Assembly: GCF_900607225.1 (NCBI RefSeq)
Contig: NZ_LR027842.1
Span: forward strand, 2,074,980 to 2,138,979
Direction: 5' to 3'
DNA length: 64,000 bases
Source: [Pseudopropionibacterium] massiliense
GTDB lineage: Bacteria; Actinomycetota; Actinomycetes; Propionibacteriales; Propionibacteriaceae
Position numbers and translations under genes: made by a program. Below, in pieces: positions 27,898-36,790 of the stretch. Numbering within the stretch: position 1 is the stretch's first letter; each line of letters starts with the position of its first letter. The notes under the pieces are model-generated. The model had not been told where the DNA came from, made no database searches, and saw nothing but the letters and a program-made list of their open reading frames with translations.

Positions 27898-28091
27898 GTG
27901 ATGTACCGCAGGGTGATGCCCAACCGTTCCGCACAATGGCGGAGGAAACACCATGATGACCTGAGCCGACGTCGTCGCGCGACGAGGATCACGGAGAAGT
28001 GCGCGTGGTCGGCAGGGCAACCCGGTCCAGCCCTCCCACCGAAGGACCCGAGATAGCCAGCCACCATCCGCGGAGCCTCTAGACTGACATC

Positions 28092-29498
28092 GTGCTGCAT
28101 CCCGTCCCAGGTTCCCCGCATGCCGACAAGGCGCGCCTGCGACTGGACCGTTGGGCCATCTCGGCCGTGATCGTGTGCGCCTGCCTGCTGATCCTCACAT
28201 CGGCGGCGGTGACCGAACTCGAAGTGGGCAAAACCGGAATCAGCCACCTGCAGCTTTTCCTGGTCCCGGCTGTTGCGTTTCTCGCCTTCGCCACCGGCGT
28301 CAGGATTCACAGCGACCCGGCACGCTGCCGTCCACCCCGCTCGCTGGTCGTTGCGACGCTTGCCTTTCTCGCGCTTCTCCTGCTCGCGGCCCTGTCGTTG
28401 CCCCTGACGAATCATGTTGCCAGCGTTCAGTACGACATCCCGTCGGCCACGATCCCCGTGCCGCTGGTCTACCTGGCCAGTCCTCTGGCCTCAGCCGGGT
28501 TGACCTGCCTGCTGGCCGTCCTGGCCGTGAACCTGGCCCCTCCCGACCAGTTGTTCCGCATCCTGTGGTGGTTCGCCGTGATCAGTGCGGCAGCCACTCC
28601 CGTGGCACTGATCTGGAACGCCATTCACGAGGATCTGTTCGGCCGCCTGGAGACCCGACTGGGGGGAGCAGCAGTCATCCACTTGGTGTTCCTGCTGGGA
28701 ATTTCCGTGTGCTTGGGCGCCGTCCAGCAGGGCCATCGCAGGATCCTCTCCTCCTTGGCGGGGCTCGCTCATCTGCTGTGGTTCATAGCCTCTGGAGCTC
28801 GCGCCGGGCTGATCTCCCTGGGGGTGTTCCTGCTGCTGGTGGCACTCCCTCCCATCATCAACTCAGTGAAACGGCGCCCCACACGTCTGCCCTTCATCGC
28901 CGCAACGGCCCTCGTTGCCCTGACGGGTTTTCTGTTCACCGCCAAATATGTTCTGGGCAACCGAGGAGTGGACGTCACCGGCGGGGGACGTGTCGAAACG
29001 TGGAGCTACGGCCTGCACCAGCTTTTCTCCTCACTGCCAACCCTGGTCTTCGGAACCGGCTACGGGGTGCTCTGGCCCTGGTTCGCCTTCGAGGCACAGG
29101 CACTGCCACAACCCGGTGCGCACGGCACCAAACAGATGCCCTTCGGGGTCACGCTCTCCCACGCGCACAATCTCTACGTGGCGGTTTTCTCCGAACTGGG
29201 GTTGATCGGCCTCGGCCTCCTGCTGATCACCCTCGGCACCACCTGTTGGGCATGGTGGCGGGCCCGAGGGGTTGTGGAACGCACCATGGCTGCCGGACTC
29301 GTGGCCACGCTCCCCAGCTTCTTCTTCGACACCTACCTGATCAAGAACTTTCCGGTCAGCTTTGTCTGGTGGGCCGTCCTTGCCGCATTGCTGACGATGC
29401 TCGACGCGCGGGAACAGTCCCATGACGAGGAGCACCGTCGCGTGAAGAACGAGACCGAGCGCGAACGATCCCGCGCACTCAGACTCGGGGCTCACTGA
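28092..29498 (+). CDS. O-antigen ligase/polymerase-like membrane protein (Wzy/WaaL family)
   Basis: Polytopic membrane protein of 468 residues with about twelve hydrophobic segments and a long extracytoplasmic loop near residues 300-360. The Wzy_C-type region contains GGGRVETWSYGL, FGTGYGV and SHAHNLYVAVFSELGLIG. It probably polymerises or attaches a surface polysaccharide. The start is GTG. No glycosyltransferases are nearby. Its 3' end overlaps the convergent Wzz-like gene by 20 bases. The 194 bases upstream contain no gene. Confidence 0.85.
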   Translation: MLHPVPGSPHADKARLRLDRWAISAVIVCACLLILTSAAVTELEVGKTGISHLQLFLVPAVAFLAFATGVRIHSDPARCRPPRSLVVATLAFLALLLLAALSLPLTNHVASVQYDIPSATIPVPLVYLASPLASAGLTCLLAVLAVNLAPPDQLFRILWWFAVISAAATPVALIWNAIHEDLFGRLETRLGGAAVIHLVFLLGISVCLGAVQQGHRRILSSLAGLAHLLWFIASGARAGLISLGVFLLLVALPPIINSVKRRPTRLPFIAATALVALTGFLFTAKYVLGNRGVDVTGGGRVETWSYGLHQLFSSLPTLVFGTGYGVLWPWFAFEAQALPQPGAHGTKQMPFGVTLSHAHNLYVAVFSELGLIGLGLLLITLGTTCWAWWRARGVVERTMAAGLVATLPSFFFDTYLIKNFPVSFVWWAVLAALLTMLDAREQSHDEEHRRVKNETERERSRALRLGAH

Positions 29499-30456
29499 CC
29501 ACCAGGCAGGCCACCAGGTTCGCCCCTGCCGCCTCCAGGAGACCCAAGGTCTCCCGGACGCTGCCGAGTGAATCCCGCGGATCCGCCAACAGCACGGTGG
29601 TACCACCTCCTGCAACGGCTCGAAGCGCCACGGGATCGGCCCCGTCGGGAGCCGCCGTCACCGCGATGCTCTCCGCTCCGAGTTGCTCACCAAGCCCGTG
29701 GCACCACGGACCCAGGTTCACTCTCTCCCCGGTCCCGACCAGGACCACCTCCCCGTTCTCGGAAGCCCTCATGTGCGGGGACAGCACCGCGGCCAACTGT
29801 TGGAAGGACTTCGGGTCCGCATCGGCGCGAAGCACCAGCCGCCCATCGGTGGCCAGCCCATCACCGGAAGCAACCAGAGGTCGCAATGCGGCCAGCCCCC
29901 AGACGATGACCGAACCCACGACGATCCCCAGAACCCCACCTGCGGCCAACGAAGCCCCCCTGCTGACGCCGGTGGTGACAGTTTTCACGGGCGCTTCGAC
30001 CGCTTCTGCCCTGAGCAGCTGTGGTTCGCTTGGATGCAACCCCCTGATCTCCGCCACCATTTCCTCGGCGAACACCTTGGCGACCGTTGCCGACTGCTCC
30101 TGATCCGGCAGGGTGACAGTGAGGCTCATGAGCTGATCAGAGACAACAACCGTCGTTGCGCCCGCAACCTGCTCGGCCGTCATTCCTGTCAGGGTGGCCA
30201 CTCTCCCGGTGACGCGGCTTCCCTGCGCGAGTACCTGATAGAGCGACATCTCAGAACGGATCATGGATGTGACGCGTTGCGCATCCTCGGGGGTTCCCGC
30301 GGCCGAGGCAGCCAGGACAACCACCCGTGACGTGGTGCTGTAAACGGTACGGGCGACGTTGCCGACGGCCCAACCACTCGCCAGACCCACCACTGTGGCG
30401 GCCGCGATCACCAGCCATGACCGTGTCAAGGCACTCGCGAAATCGCGCAGGTTCAT
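29479..30456 (-). CDS. Wzz-like chain-length/capsule co-polymerase membrane protein
   Basis: Protein of 325 residues with the two-transmembrane layout of polysaccharide co-polymerases. The first helix is at about 16-34, the extracytoplasmic part covers about 35-170 and the second helix about 175-196. The cytoplasmic tail (about 200-325) resembles a nucleotide-binding fold without a P-loop, so it is unlikely to be a BY-kinase. The pairing with a Wzy/WaaL-like gene suggests joint control of polysaccharide length. GGAG lies upstream of the ATG, and a strong promoter with a palindrome precedes it. Confidence 0.8.
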   Translation of the reverse strand: MNLRDFASALTRSWLVIAAATVVGLASGWAVGNVARTVYSTTSRVVVLAASAAGTPEDAQRVTSMIRSEMSLYQVLAQGSRVTGRVATLTGMTAEQVAGATTVVVSDQLMSLTVTLPDQEQSATVAKVFAEEMVAEIRGLHPSEPQLLRAEAVEAPVKTVTTGVSRGASLAAGGVLGIVVGSVIVWGLAALRPLVASGDGLATDGRLVLRADADPKSFQQLAAVLSPHMRASENGEVVLVGTGERVNLGPWCHGLGEQLGAESIAVTAAPDGADPVALRAVAGGGTTVLLADPRDSLGSVRETLGLLEAAGANLVACLVVSEPRV

Positions 30457-30490
30457 GTCACTCCAGGGACGTCGACGTTTGGACGTCGCA

Positions 30491-30520
30491 ATTATAACGA
30501 CGATCGTTATAAACGGTCGA
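30491..30520 (-). promoter_or_regulatory. Promoter with overlapping palindromic operator upstream of the Wzz-like gene
   Basis: On the minus strand, a perfect TATAAT (30491-30496) lies 18 bases from TCGACC (30515-30520). The predicted transcript starts about 28 bases before the ATG. A palindrome of nine-base arms with a three-base centre (TTATAACGA, CGA, TCGTTATAA; 30492-30512) covers the spacer and most of the -10. A regulator bound there would block polymerase. The stretch is strikingly AT-rich for this genome. Confidence 0.7.
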
Positions 30521-30525
30521 GACGA

Positions 30526-31953
30526 CTACAGCCCGAGGAACTTCCCGAACTCCGCGCACGCCCGTTCGGCCCGTTCCCGGGTGGGCATCTCGCAGAAGAT
30601 GCGCAGAAGTGGCTCGGTTCCGGAGAACCTGGCGATGATCCAGCCGTCCTCGAAGTAGACCTTGCAGCCATCCCGGTACGAGACCTCGCGCACGTTCTCC
30701 GAGAACTCCGGCAGCAGACGGTCCTCCATGAGGATCCTCAGGATCTCCGGTTTGCGTTCCGGATCGAACGTGACGTCGGTCTCGGCCATGTAGTGGGGGG
30801 CGAACTGGCCCGTGATCTCCTCGTAGATCTCGCTCATGGGCTTGCCCACCACTGCCAGCATCTCCACGAGCAGGGTCGCGGCGTAGATCCCGTCCTTGCC
30901 GGAGATGTGCCCCCTGACGGTGAGACCGCCGGAGGACTCGCCACCGATGATCGCGTCGGTTTCGAGCATCTTCCCCGAGACCCACTTGAAGCCGACGGGG
31001 ACCTCGTGGCATTCCTGCCCGAACTGGTGGGCCACGTCATCGAGCAGCGACGTGGTGGCCACGTTGCGGACCACGGGACCCCGCCACCCCTTGTACTTCA
31101 GGAGGTAGTAGTAGAGGATCACCAGCAGCTGGTTCGGGTGCAGGAAGTTCCCCCTGTCGTCGATGACCCCGAGCCGGTCGGCGTCGCCATCGGTCGCTAT
31201 CCCGAGAGCGCAGCCGTTGTCCACCACGTAGCGTTTCAGCGATTCCAGGGAGGCACTGTTGGGCGAGGGCATGCGTCCCCCGAACAGGGTGTCGTGGCGG
31301 TCGTGGATGACGTCCACCTCACAGCGAGCCGTCATGAGGATGGTCTGCAACGAGGTGCGGGAGACCCCGAACATCGGATCCAGTGCGATCTTCAGGTTGG
31401 CGTGGCGAATGGCATCCATGTCCACCTGGTCGATGATCGAGTCGATGTACCCGTTGAAGGGGTTGATCTGACGGATCAGTCCCCGCGCGACGGCCTTGTC
31501 GTAGGGAACCTGCCCGATCGCGGCTTCACGGGCACCCTCAAGTCCAGCCATGCGCTCCTCGAGGTCACGCGTGACGACTTCATCGGCGTCCCTGCCGCCC
31601 GCGGTGAAGACCTTGATCCCGTTGTAGAGGGCCGGGTTGTGGGATGCCGTGACGGCCAACCCGTAGGGCAGGCCCAGGTTCTTGACGGTCCACATGATCA
31701 GCGGAGTGGGGGCCTGGGCGATCCTGATCACCCGGCACGCCACTCCCTCCCCCGCGAACACCTCGGCCGCCCACGTGGCGGCGACATCGGACAGGAATCG
31801 CCGGTCGTAACCGATCACGAGACCCTGATCCTGGTTCCCCTCCTCCTTTATGCGCTGGGCGAGCGCCCCGCACAGCAGCCTCACGTTGCTGCGAGTGAAT
31901 TCGTCACCGATGATTGCCCGCCAGCCGCCGGTGCCGAAGTTGATGCGCGCCAT
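30526..31953 (-). CDS. Phosphoglucomutase/phosphomannomutase family protein
   Basis: Alpha-D-phosphohexomutase interconverting hexose 1- and 6-phosphates, 475 residues. The phosphoserine loop is TASHNPALYNG, the magnesium loop is ATDGDADRLG, the sugar-binding loop is GESSGGLT and the phosphate-binding C-terminal part includes FSGTEPLLR. The start MARINFG is preferred over an ATG two codons earlier because AAAGGG is better spaced. Product could feed glycogen or surface polysaccharide. It lies upstream of the Wzz-like gene, which has its own promoter. Confidence 0.9.
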   Translation of the reverse strand: MARINFGTGGWRAIIGDEFTRSNVRLLCGALAQRIKEEGNQDQGLVIGYDRRFLSDVAATWAAEVFAGEGVACRVIRIAQAPTPLIMWTVKNLGLPYGLAVTASHNPALYNGIKVFTAGGRDADEVVTRDLEERMAGLEGAREAAIGQVPYDKAVARGLIRQINPFNGYIDSIIDQVDMDAIRHANLKIALDPMFGVSRTSLQTILMTARCEVDVIHDRHDTLFGGRMPSPNSASLESLKRYVVDNGCALGIATDGDADRLGVIDDRGNFLHPNQLLVILYYYLLKYKGWRGPVVRNVATTSLLDDVAHQFGQECHEVPVGFKWVSGKMLETDAIIGGESSGGLTVRGHISGKDGIYAATLLVEMLAVVGKPMSEIYEEITGQFAPHYMAETDVTFDPERKPEILRILMEDRLLPEFSENVREVSYRDGCKVYFEDGWIIARFSGTEPLLRIFCEMPTRERAERACAEFGKFLGL

Positions 31954-32084
31954 GGCCATGGCCCTTTCTTGCTCCTAGACTGCACTCAGAGTAGACACTC
32001 CCGATCAGCAAACTGTTCAAACTTGCGCATTTTCTGCGCAGAACGCGCAGCATGATCATGAAAAATGCTCAAAAAATTGATCGT
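31954..32084. other. Intergenic region with hairpin and T-tracts after the ABC-F gene
   Basis: About 130 bases. On the minus strand, just after the ABC-F stop, come two T-rich runs and a small GC hairpin (CTGCGC, GTTCT, GCGCAG). These could end ABC-F transcription. The phosphoglucomutase promoter should also be here, but no strong match is seen. Confidence 0.4.
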
Positions 32085-33683
32085 TCACGCCAAGGCGATG
32101 AGCTCGGCATAGTCATCACTCCACAGATCCTCGACCCCGTCGGGCAGAACCAGCACCCGGTCCGGTTCCAGGGCCTGGACCGCACCCGGGTCGTGGGTGA
32201 CGAGCACAACGGCCCCCGCGTAGGACCGCAGAGCGGAGAGCACCTCCGCCCGGGAGGCCGGGTCGAGGTTGTTCGTCGGTTCGTCGAGCAGCAGCACGTT
32301 GGCGGCGGAGACAACCAGCATGGCCAGCGCCAGACGGGTTTTCTCTCCGCCGGAGAGAACCTTCGCTGGTTTGTCCACGTCATCCCCGGTGAAGAGGAAG
32401 GAGCCGAGCAACCTGCGAACCTCCGCGTCACCCAGGTCCGGGGAAGCGGAGACCATGTTCTCCAGCACCGATCTGCCGGTATCGAGGGTCTCGTGTTCCT
32501 GCGCGTAATAACCGATCCGGGCCCCGTGCCCCAGAACCCGTTGCCCCACGTCCGGCTCCTCCAGTCCGGCGAGGAGCCGCAGCATCGTGGTCTTTCCGGC
32601 ACCGTTCAGTCCAAGGATGACGACCTTGGAGCCCTTGTCGATGGCGAGATCGACGGCGGTGAAAACCTCCAGCGAACCGTAGGCCTTCGAGAGATCGCGG
32701 GCCATCAGCGGGGTTTTGCCGCAGGGGGCCGGTTCAGGAAAACGGATCCGGGCCACCTTGTCGTGTTCCCGTTCCCCCTCGATCCCGGACAGCAGTTTCT
32801 CGGCACGTTTGGCCATGTTCTGGGCGGCGATGGCCTTGGTGGCCTTGGCGCGCATCCGATCGGCCTGGGCCATCAGCTGTGAAGCCTTGCGTTCCGCGTT
32901 CAGGCGTTCCCGTTTGCGGCGTTTCTCGTCGGTCTCCCGCTGCTGCAGATAGCGTTTCCAGTCCATCGCGTAGAGGTCCAGTTCGGCGCGGTTGGCGTCC
33001 AGGTGAAACACCTTGTTCACCACCGCCTCGAGCAGGCCGACGTCGTGGCTGATCACCACCAGGCCGCCGCCGAAGCTCTGCAGATAGCCCCTCAGCCACG
33101 TTGTGGAGTCCGCGTCGAGGTGGTTTGTGGGTTCGTCCAGCAGGAGGGTGTCGGCGTCGGAGAACAGGATCCGGGCCAGTTCGATCCGACGTCGCTGACC
33201 ACCCGAGAGCGTGTAGAGCGGCTGCCCGAGGACGCGGTCCGGCAGCCCGAGGTTGGCGGCGATCCGGGCCGCCTCGGCCTCGGCGGCGTATCCCCCGGCC
33301 GACAGCAGCGCGTTCTCGGCGCGGGCGTAGGCCGCCATGGCCTTCTCCCGTTCGGTTCCCTGCGAGGAACTCATCTCCTGCTCGGCCCGTCTGAGACGCG
33401 CCATCACCTGATCCAGCCCGCGGGCCCCCAGGATCCGGTCGCGGGCGAGCTGCTCCGGTTCCCCCGAGCGGGGATCCTGCGGCAGGTAACCGAGTTGTCC
33501 GGAGCGGGTGACGGTCCCGGCTGCGGGCAGTCCCTCCCCGGCGAGTATGCGGGTCAGGGTTGTCTTCCCGGCGCCATTGCGGCCGACCAACCCGACGCGG
33601 TCCCCCGCCGCGATCTGGAAACTGACCGGGGACAACAGGAGTCGCGCCCCGGCGCGTACCTCCACTTCCTTGACCTGCAGCAC
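32085..33683 (-). CDS. ABC-F family ATPase
   Basis: Soluble protein of 532 residues with two ABC domains and no membrane part, as in ABC-F translation factors that act on the ribosome E-site or confer antibiotic protection. The domains have Walker A GRNGAGKTT and GLNGAGKTT, signatures LSGGQRRRIE and LSGGEKTRL, and Walker B sequences ending LLLDEPTNHLD and LLLDEPTNNLD. The charged linker between them (about 250-330) is lysine/arginine-rich. The start is taken at GTG 33683 (VLQVKEVEV); the frame extends 27 codons upstream with no family likeness. Subfamily cannot be assigned. Confidence 0.9.
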   Translation of the reverse strand: MLQVKEVEVRAGARLLLSPVSFQIAAGDRVGLVGRNGAGKTTLTRILAGEGLPAAGTVTRSGQLGYLPQDPRSGEPEQLARDRILGARGLDQVMARLRRAEQEMSSSQGTEREKAMAAYARAENALLSAGGYAAEAEAARIAANLGLPDRVLGQPLYTLSGGQRRRIELARILFSDADTLLLDEPTNHLDADSTTWLRGYLQSFGGGLVVISHDVGLLEAVVNKVFHLDANRAELDLYAMDWKRYLQQRETDEKRRKRERLNAERKASQLMAQADRMRAKATKAIAAQNMAKRAEKLLSGIEGEREHDKVARIRFPEPAPCGKTPLMARDLSKAYGSLEVFTAVDLAIDKGSKVVILGLNGAGKTTMLRLLAGLEEPDVGQRVLGHGARIGYYAQEHETLDTGRSVLENMVSASPDLGDAEVRRLLGSFLFTGDDVDKPAKVLSGGEKTRLALAMLVVSAANVLLLDEPTNNLDPASRAEVLSALRSYAGAVVLVTHDPGAVQALEPDRVLVLPDGVEDLWSDDYAELIALA

Positions 33684-33817
33684 GTCGGCGATTCTGCCCG
33701 CCACCCCGAGCCTTGATCCCGTCAACGGCCCGTCCCCCGTGTGGAACCAGGAATCTGGCACCATGAAGGATAGAGGCCATCGTGAGTGGCCGTCCCAGAT
33801 GAGTCAGGAGTCAGAAC

Positions 33818-35005
33818 ATGGGTTTCATCAAGGCCTTCACAGGCGCGCTCGGCGGTGTCTTCGCCGACCAGTGGCTGGATTTCCTCACGGTTCCCCGCGG
33901 CATCAACCCGACAGCCGCGTTCCTTCCCGCCGTTCACGAGGGAAGGAACGCCGGACGCGGCTCCAACACCAAGGGCTCGGAAAACCTCATCAGCAACGGC
34001 TCAAAGATCGTGGTCCCGGATGGCTACGGACTCGTCACCTTCCAGGATGGGCAGGTCACTGGCTTCGTGGCTGAGCCCGGCGGGTTCGAGTTCCGCGGCC
34101 AGGACCCCTCCTCCCAGTCGGTTTTCGCCGGCGACGGGGTGTTCGGGCAGGTGATCCGCAACACATGGGAGCGCATCAAGTTCGGTGGCCGACCGAACGC
34201 GATGCAGCAGGCCTTCTTCATCAATCTCAAGGAGATCCCGGACAACCGCTTCGGAACCCAGTCCGAGATCTACTGGGACGACGCCTACCTCGGTGCGCAG
34301 GTGGGAGCGATCACCCGCGGCACCTACACGCTGCGCATCGTTGATCCCCTGCTGTTCATCTCCACGGTCATCCCCGGTGCCGCGATCGCGAACAACCAGG
34401 TCTTCGATTTCGCCGATCTCGACAACCCCGTCACCGATCAGCTCTTCACCGAGGTGGTGGCGAGCCTGGGCGCGGCCTTCTCGAAGTACACCAACGATCC
34501 CAGCCGGGAGAACCGCATCACGCGGCTACAGCAGGATTCCATCGGATTCGCGAAATCCCTCAGCGAGGCCGTCGAGGAGAACTACCAGTGGCGTTCCGGA
34601 CGAGGCCTGGCCATCGAGCGCGTCGCCCTGGCGGCCATCGAGTACGACGCCGACACCCGGGCGCTGCTCTCCGACGTGAAGAAGGCCGATGCGCTGCGCG
34701 GGGACCGCGGCGCATCCTTCATGCAGCAGTCCGTGGCCCGCGGAATCCAGTCCGCAGGTGAGACCGGAGGCGGTCAGGGACTGGTTGGCATGGGAATCGG
34801 GGTTCCGATGATGGGCGGAATGGTGGGAGGCTTCCAGCAGCCCGCGCAACAGCCTGCTCCCACGCAGCCCGAGCAGCAGACCTCCCAGGCAGGTTCCCAG
34901 GAGGATCCCGTCGCGAAGCTGAAGCAGATGAAAGAGCTGCTCGACGCGGGAGTGGTTTCCCAGGAGGAGTTCGACACGCTGAAGAAGCGACTGCTCGGGT
35001 TGTAA
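33818..35005 (+). CDS. SPFH-domain protein with C-terminal SHOCT motif (YdjI-like)
   Basis: Protein of 395 residues without a transmembrane segment. Residues about 35-300 form an SPFH-type region of the 'virion core protein' class to which Bacillus YdjI belongs (ENLISNGSKIVVPDGYGLVTF). A glycine/glutamine-rich linker follows. The last ~33 residues (DPVAKLKQMKELLDAGVVSQ onward) are a SHOCT helix pair. Family knowledge suggests a membrane-microdomain scaffold in envelope stress. AGGAG precedes the ATG. It leads a three-gene plus-strand unit with the zinc-ribbon protein (16 bases later) and a small membrane protein. Confidence 0.88.
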   Translation: MGFIKAFTGALGGVFADQWLDFLTVPRGINPTAAFLPAVHEGRNAGRGSNTKGSENLISNGSKIVVPDGYGLVTFQDGQVTGFVAEPGGFEFRGQDPSSQSVFAGDGVFGQVIRNTWERIKFGGRPNAMQQAFFINLKEIPDNRFGTQSEIYWDDAYLGAQVGAITRGTYTLRIVDPLLFISTVIPGAAIANNQVFDFADLDNPVTDQLFTEVVASLGAAFSKYTNDPSRENRITRLQQDSIGFAKSLSEAVEENYQWRSGRGLAIERVALAAIEYDADTRALLSDVKKADALRGDRGASFMQQSVARGIQSAGETGGGQGLVGMGIGVPMMGGMVGGFQQPAQQPAPTQPEQQTSQAGSQEDPVAKLKQMKELLDAGVVSQEEFDTLKKRLLGL

Positions 35006-35020
35006 GAGGACACCGATACG

Positions 35021-36487
35021 ATGACAGCCCCCGGAAACGGCGGCCAGGGAGGACCTCAGCTCCCCTGGCCGCCCGGGTCCCCGTACCCTCAACAGCCGCA
35101 GCAACGCAACACCGGAGGTCCTCCCACGGTTCACCAGTCCCAGCAACCCGCACCACGACATTCCCCGCCACAGCAGATGCCCAATCCCTTGAGCGAGAAC
35201 CCATATGCCGCCCCGGGAAGGTTTTCGGCACAGCCGGTTTCCCCCGGCGCCCCGGGAAACTCTCCGGTTCCCCCGGTGCCTCCGCAGCCGGAGGCCATGG
35301 CCCGGCAGGAGACCCAGGCCACCGTGCCAGAGCCCCATGTGCTCGACATTCCGGAGAATGAACGCACCGGGGTGATGATCAAGTGCCCCAACTGCGGTGG
35401 CACCGACATCCGCTACATCGTCGAGGCCCATGCACTGGTCTGCGCAAACTGCCGATCCCGCCACAACGAGCCACGTCTGGAGGATCAGGTTGACCTCACC
35501 GGCGGGATCCGGGACCTGCAGGGCACCACCGTGACACATTCCTCCCAGAACCTGGCCGAGCAGAGCATGGTCACGTTGAAATGCGATGGTTGTGGAGCGG
35601 AGGTGGTCATCGACGTGCACGAAACCGTGCAGGTGCGCTGCCACTGGTGTCGCAGCTACCTCTCCCCCAATGCCAGGATCAGCAATGGCGCCGCTCCGGA
35701 TGCCGTGGCTCCGTTTCTGATTCTTCAGCACGACGCCGTCGAGACCATCCGTGGGTTCGTGGAGAAGCGGAAGTTTTACGCCCACCCCAGGTTCAAACGG
35801 GAATTCGCCCCCGAGAACGTGGTCGGCGTCTATCTTCCCTATTTCGTCTTCGACGGGCAGGCGCATGCCGATCTGACAGGGCAGGGCGAGGTGCAGACCA
35901 GAAGCTGGACGGAAAAGCGCGGGGACTCCTGGGAGACCTACTACTCGGCCGACGTCTACAACGTGACGCGAGGTTTCGACATGAGCGTCGACGACCTGCT
36001 GCTGGAGTCCAATCGCGAACGCGGAAACATGGTCGACCCGTCCCAGACGAACAACATCATCAATGCGATCCTGCCCTTCAACGTCAAGGACGCCCTGCGC
36101 TACAACCCGAACTATCTTCGTGGATTCACGAGCGAGCGGCGTGACGTGAACGTCACCGAGATGGATCACACCGTCCGGGACCACCTGCTGAGCATTGCCC
36201 GCGCGAAGGGAGAGAGCATGGTGGAGAAGTACGACCGCGGAGTTCGTTGGGATTCCGAACACGTCGATCTCCAGGGCTCGCGCTGGGTGACGATCTACCT
36301 GCCGGTGTGGTTGTACTCCTACTACCAGCCCGATCGCAGGCTGAAACATTTCGTGGCGGTCAACGGCCAGAACGGCAACGTGATGGGGTCAGTGCCCATC
36401 AACCGGACAATGCTGTACCTGATGACCTTCCTGGTCCTCGTCATCGGCACCGCAATCGGGCTGGTGCTGTTCGTGGCAACTTTGTGA
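35021..36487 (+). CDS. Zinc-ribbon membrane protein (YdjG-like)
   Basis: Protein of 488 residues. The N-terminus (about 1-110) is proline/glutamine-rich and disordered. Two zinc ribbons follow: CPNC/CANC at about 121-144 and CDGC/CHWC at about 188-211. A long conserved domain with FLILQHDAVETIRGFVEKRK and YLPYFVFDG follows, and one transmembrane helix ends the protein (about 465-486). This architecture recalls Bacillus YdjG, partner of SPFH protein YdjI and PspA. The end overlaps the following small gene or lies just before it. Function is inferred from context only. Confidence 0.82.
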   Translation: MTAPGNGGQGGPQLPWPPGSPYPQQPQQRNTGGPPTVHQSQQPAPRHSPPQQMPNPLSENPYAAPGRFSAQPVSPGAPGNSPVPPVPPQPEAMARQETQATVPEPHVLDIPENERTGVMIKCPNCGGTDIRYIVEAHALVCANCRSRHNEPRLEDQVDLTGGIRDLQGTTVTHSSQNLAEQSMVTLKCDGCGAEVVIDVHETVQVRCHWCRSYLSPNARISNGAAPDAVAPFLILQHDAVETIRGFVEKRKFYAHPRFKREFAPENVVGVYLPYFVFDGQAHADLTGQGEVQTRSWTEKRGDSWETYYSADVYNVTRGFDMSVDDLLLESNRERGNMVDPSQTNNIINAILPFNVKDALRYNPNYLRGFTSERRDVNVTEMDHTVRDHLLSIARAKGESMVEKYDRGVRWDSEHVDLQGSRWVTIYLPVWLYSYYQPDRRLKHFVAVNGQNGNVMGSVPINRTMLYLMTFLVLVIGTAIGLVLFVATL

Positions 36488-36498
36488 TGGGAGCGGAC

Positions 36499-36780
36499 AT
36501 GTCTTTCTGGCTGGTTCTGTTGGAGCGCTCGTCCTCGGGAAGCATCCGGCTTGCCCTGTTGGCACTGGGGCCGGTCGCCGCCATCGCCTTCTACGGCTAT
36601 GTCATGTCGCGGTACAGAAACGCCGACAAGTCATACCAGTTCGAGAGAACCACCCACATCGAGCTCCAGAACGTCCAGGGGTCGGACACCTACTTCGATT
36701 CCATCAGCCGCACCCAGGACAAGCACGTGAGGGGCCACGAGTACTCCAGCAACCCGAGAAACCGACTGCGACCCCAATGA
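36499..36780 (+). CDS. Small membrane protein of unknown function
   Basis: A 93-residue protein, MSFWLVLLERSSSG onward, with one hydrophobic helix at about 17-36. The charged cytoplasmic or external tail is rich in aromatic and polar residues and ends in arginine-rich sequence. The start follows GGGAG. An alternative ATG at 36487 overlaps the preceding stop (TGATG), implying coupling either way. Third gene of the SPFH/zinc-ribbon unit; no family recognised. Confidence 0.72.
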   Translation: MSFWLVLLERSSSGSIRLALLALGPVAAIAFYGYVMSRYRNADKSYQFERTTHIELQNVQGSDTYFDSISRTQDKHVRGHEYSSNPRNRLRPQ

Positions 36781-36790
36781 CCACAGCCCA

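Noticed and set aside
34526..36349. A 607-codon minus-strand frame
   Set aside because: Antisense to the SPFH and zinc-ribbon genes, whose motifs are unmistakable.
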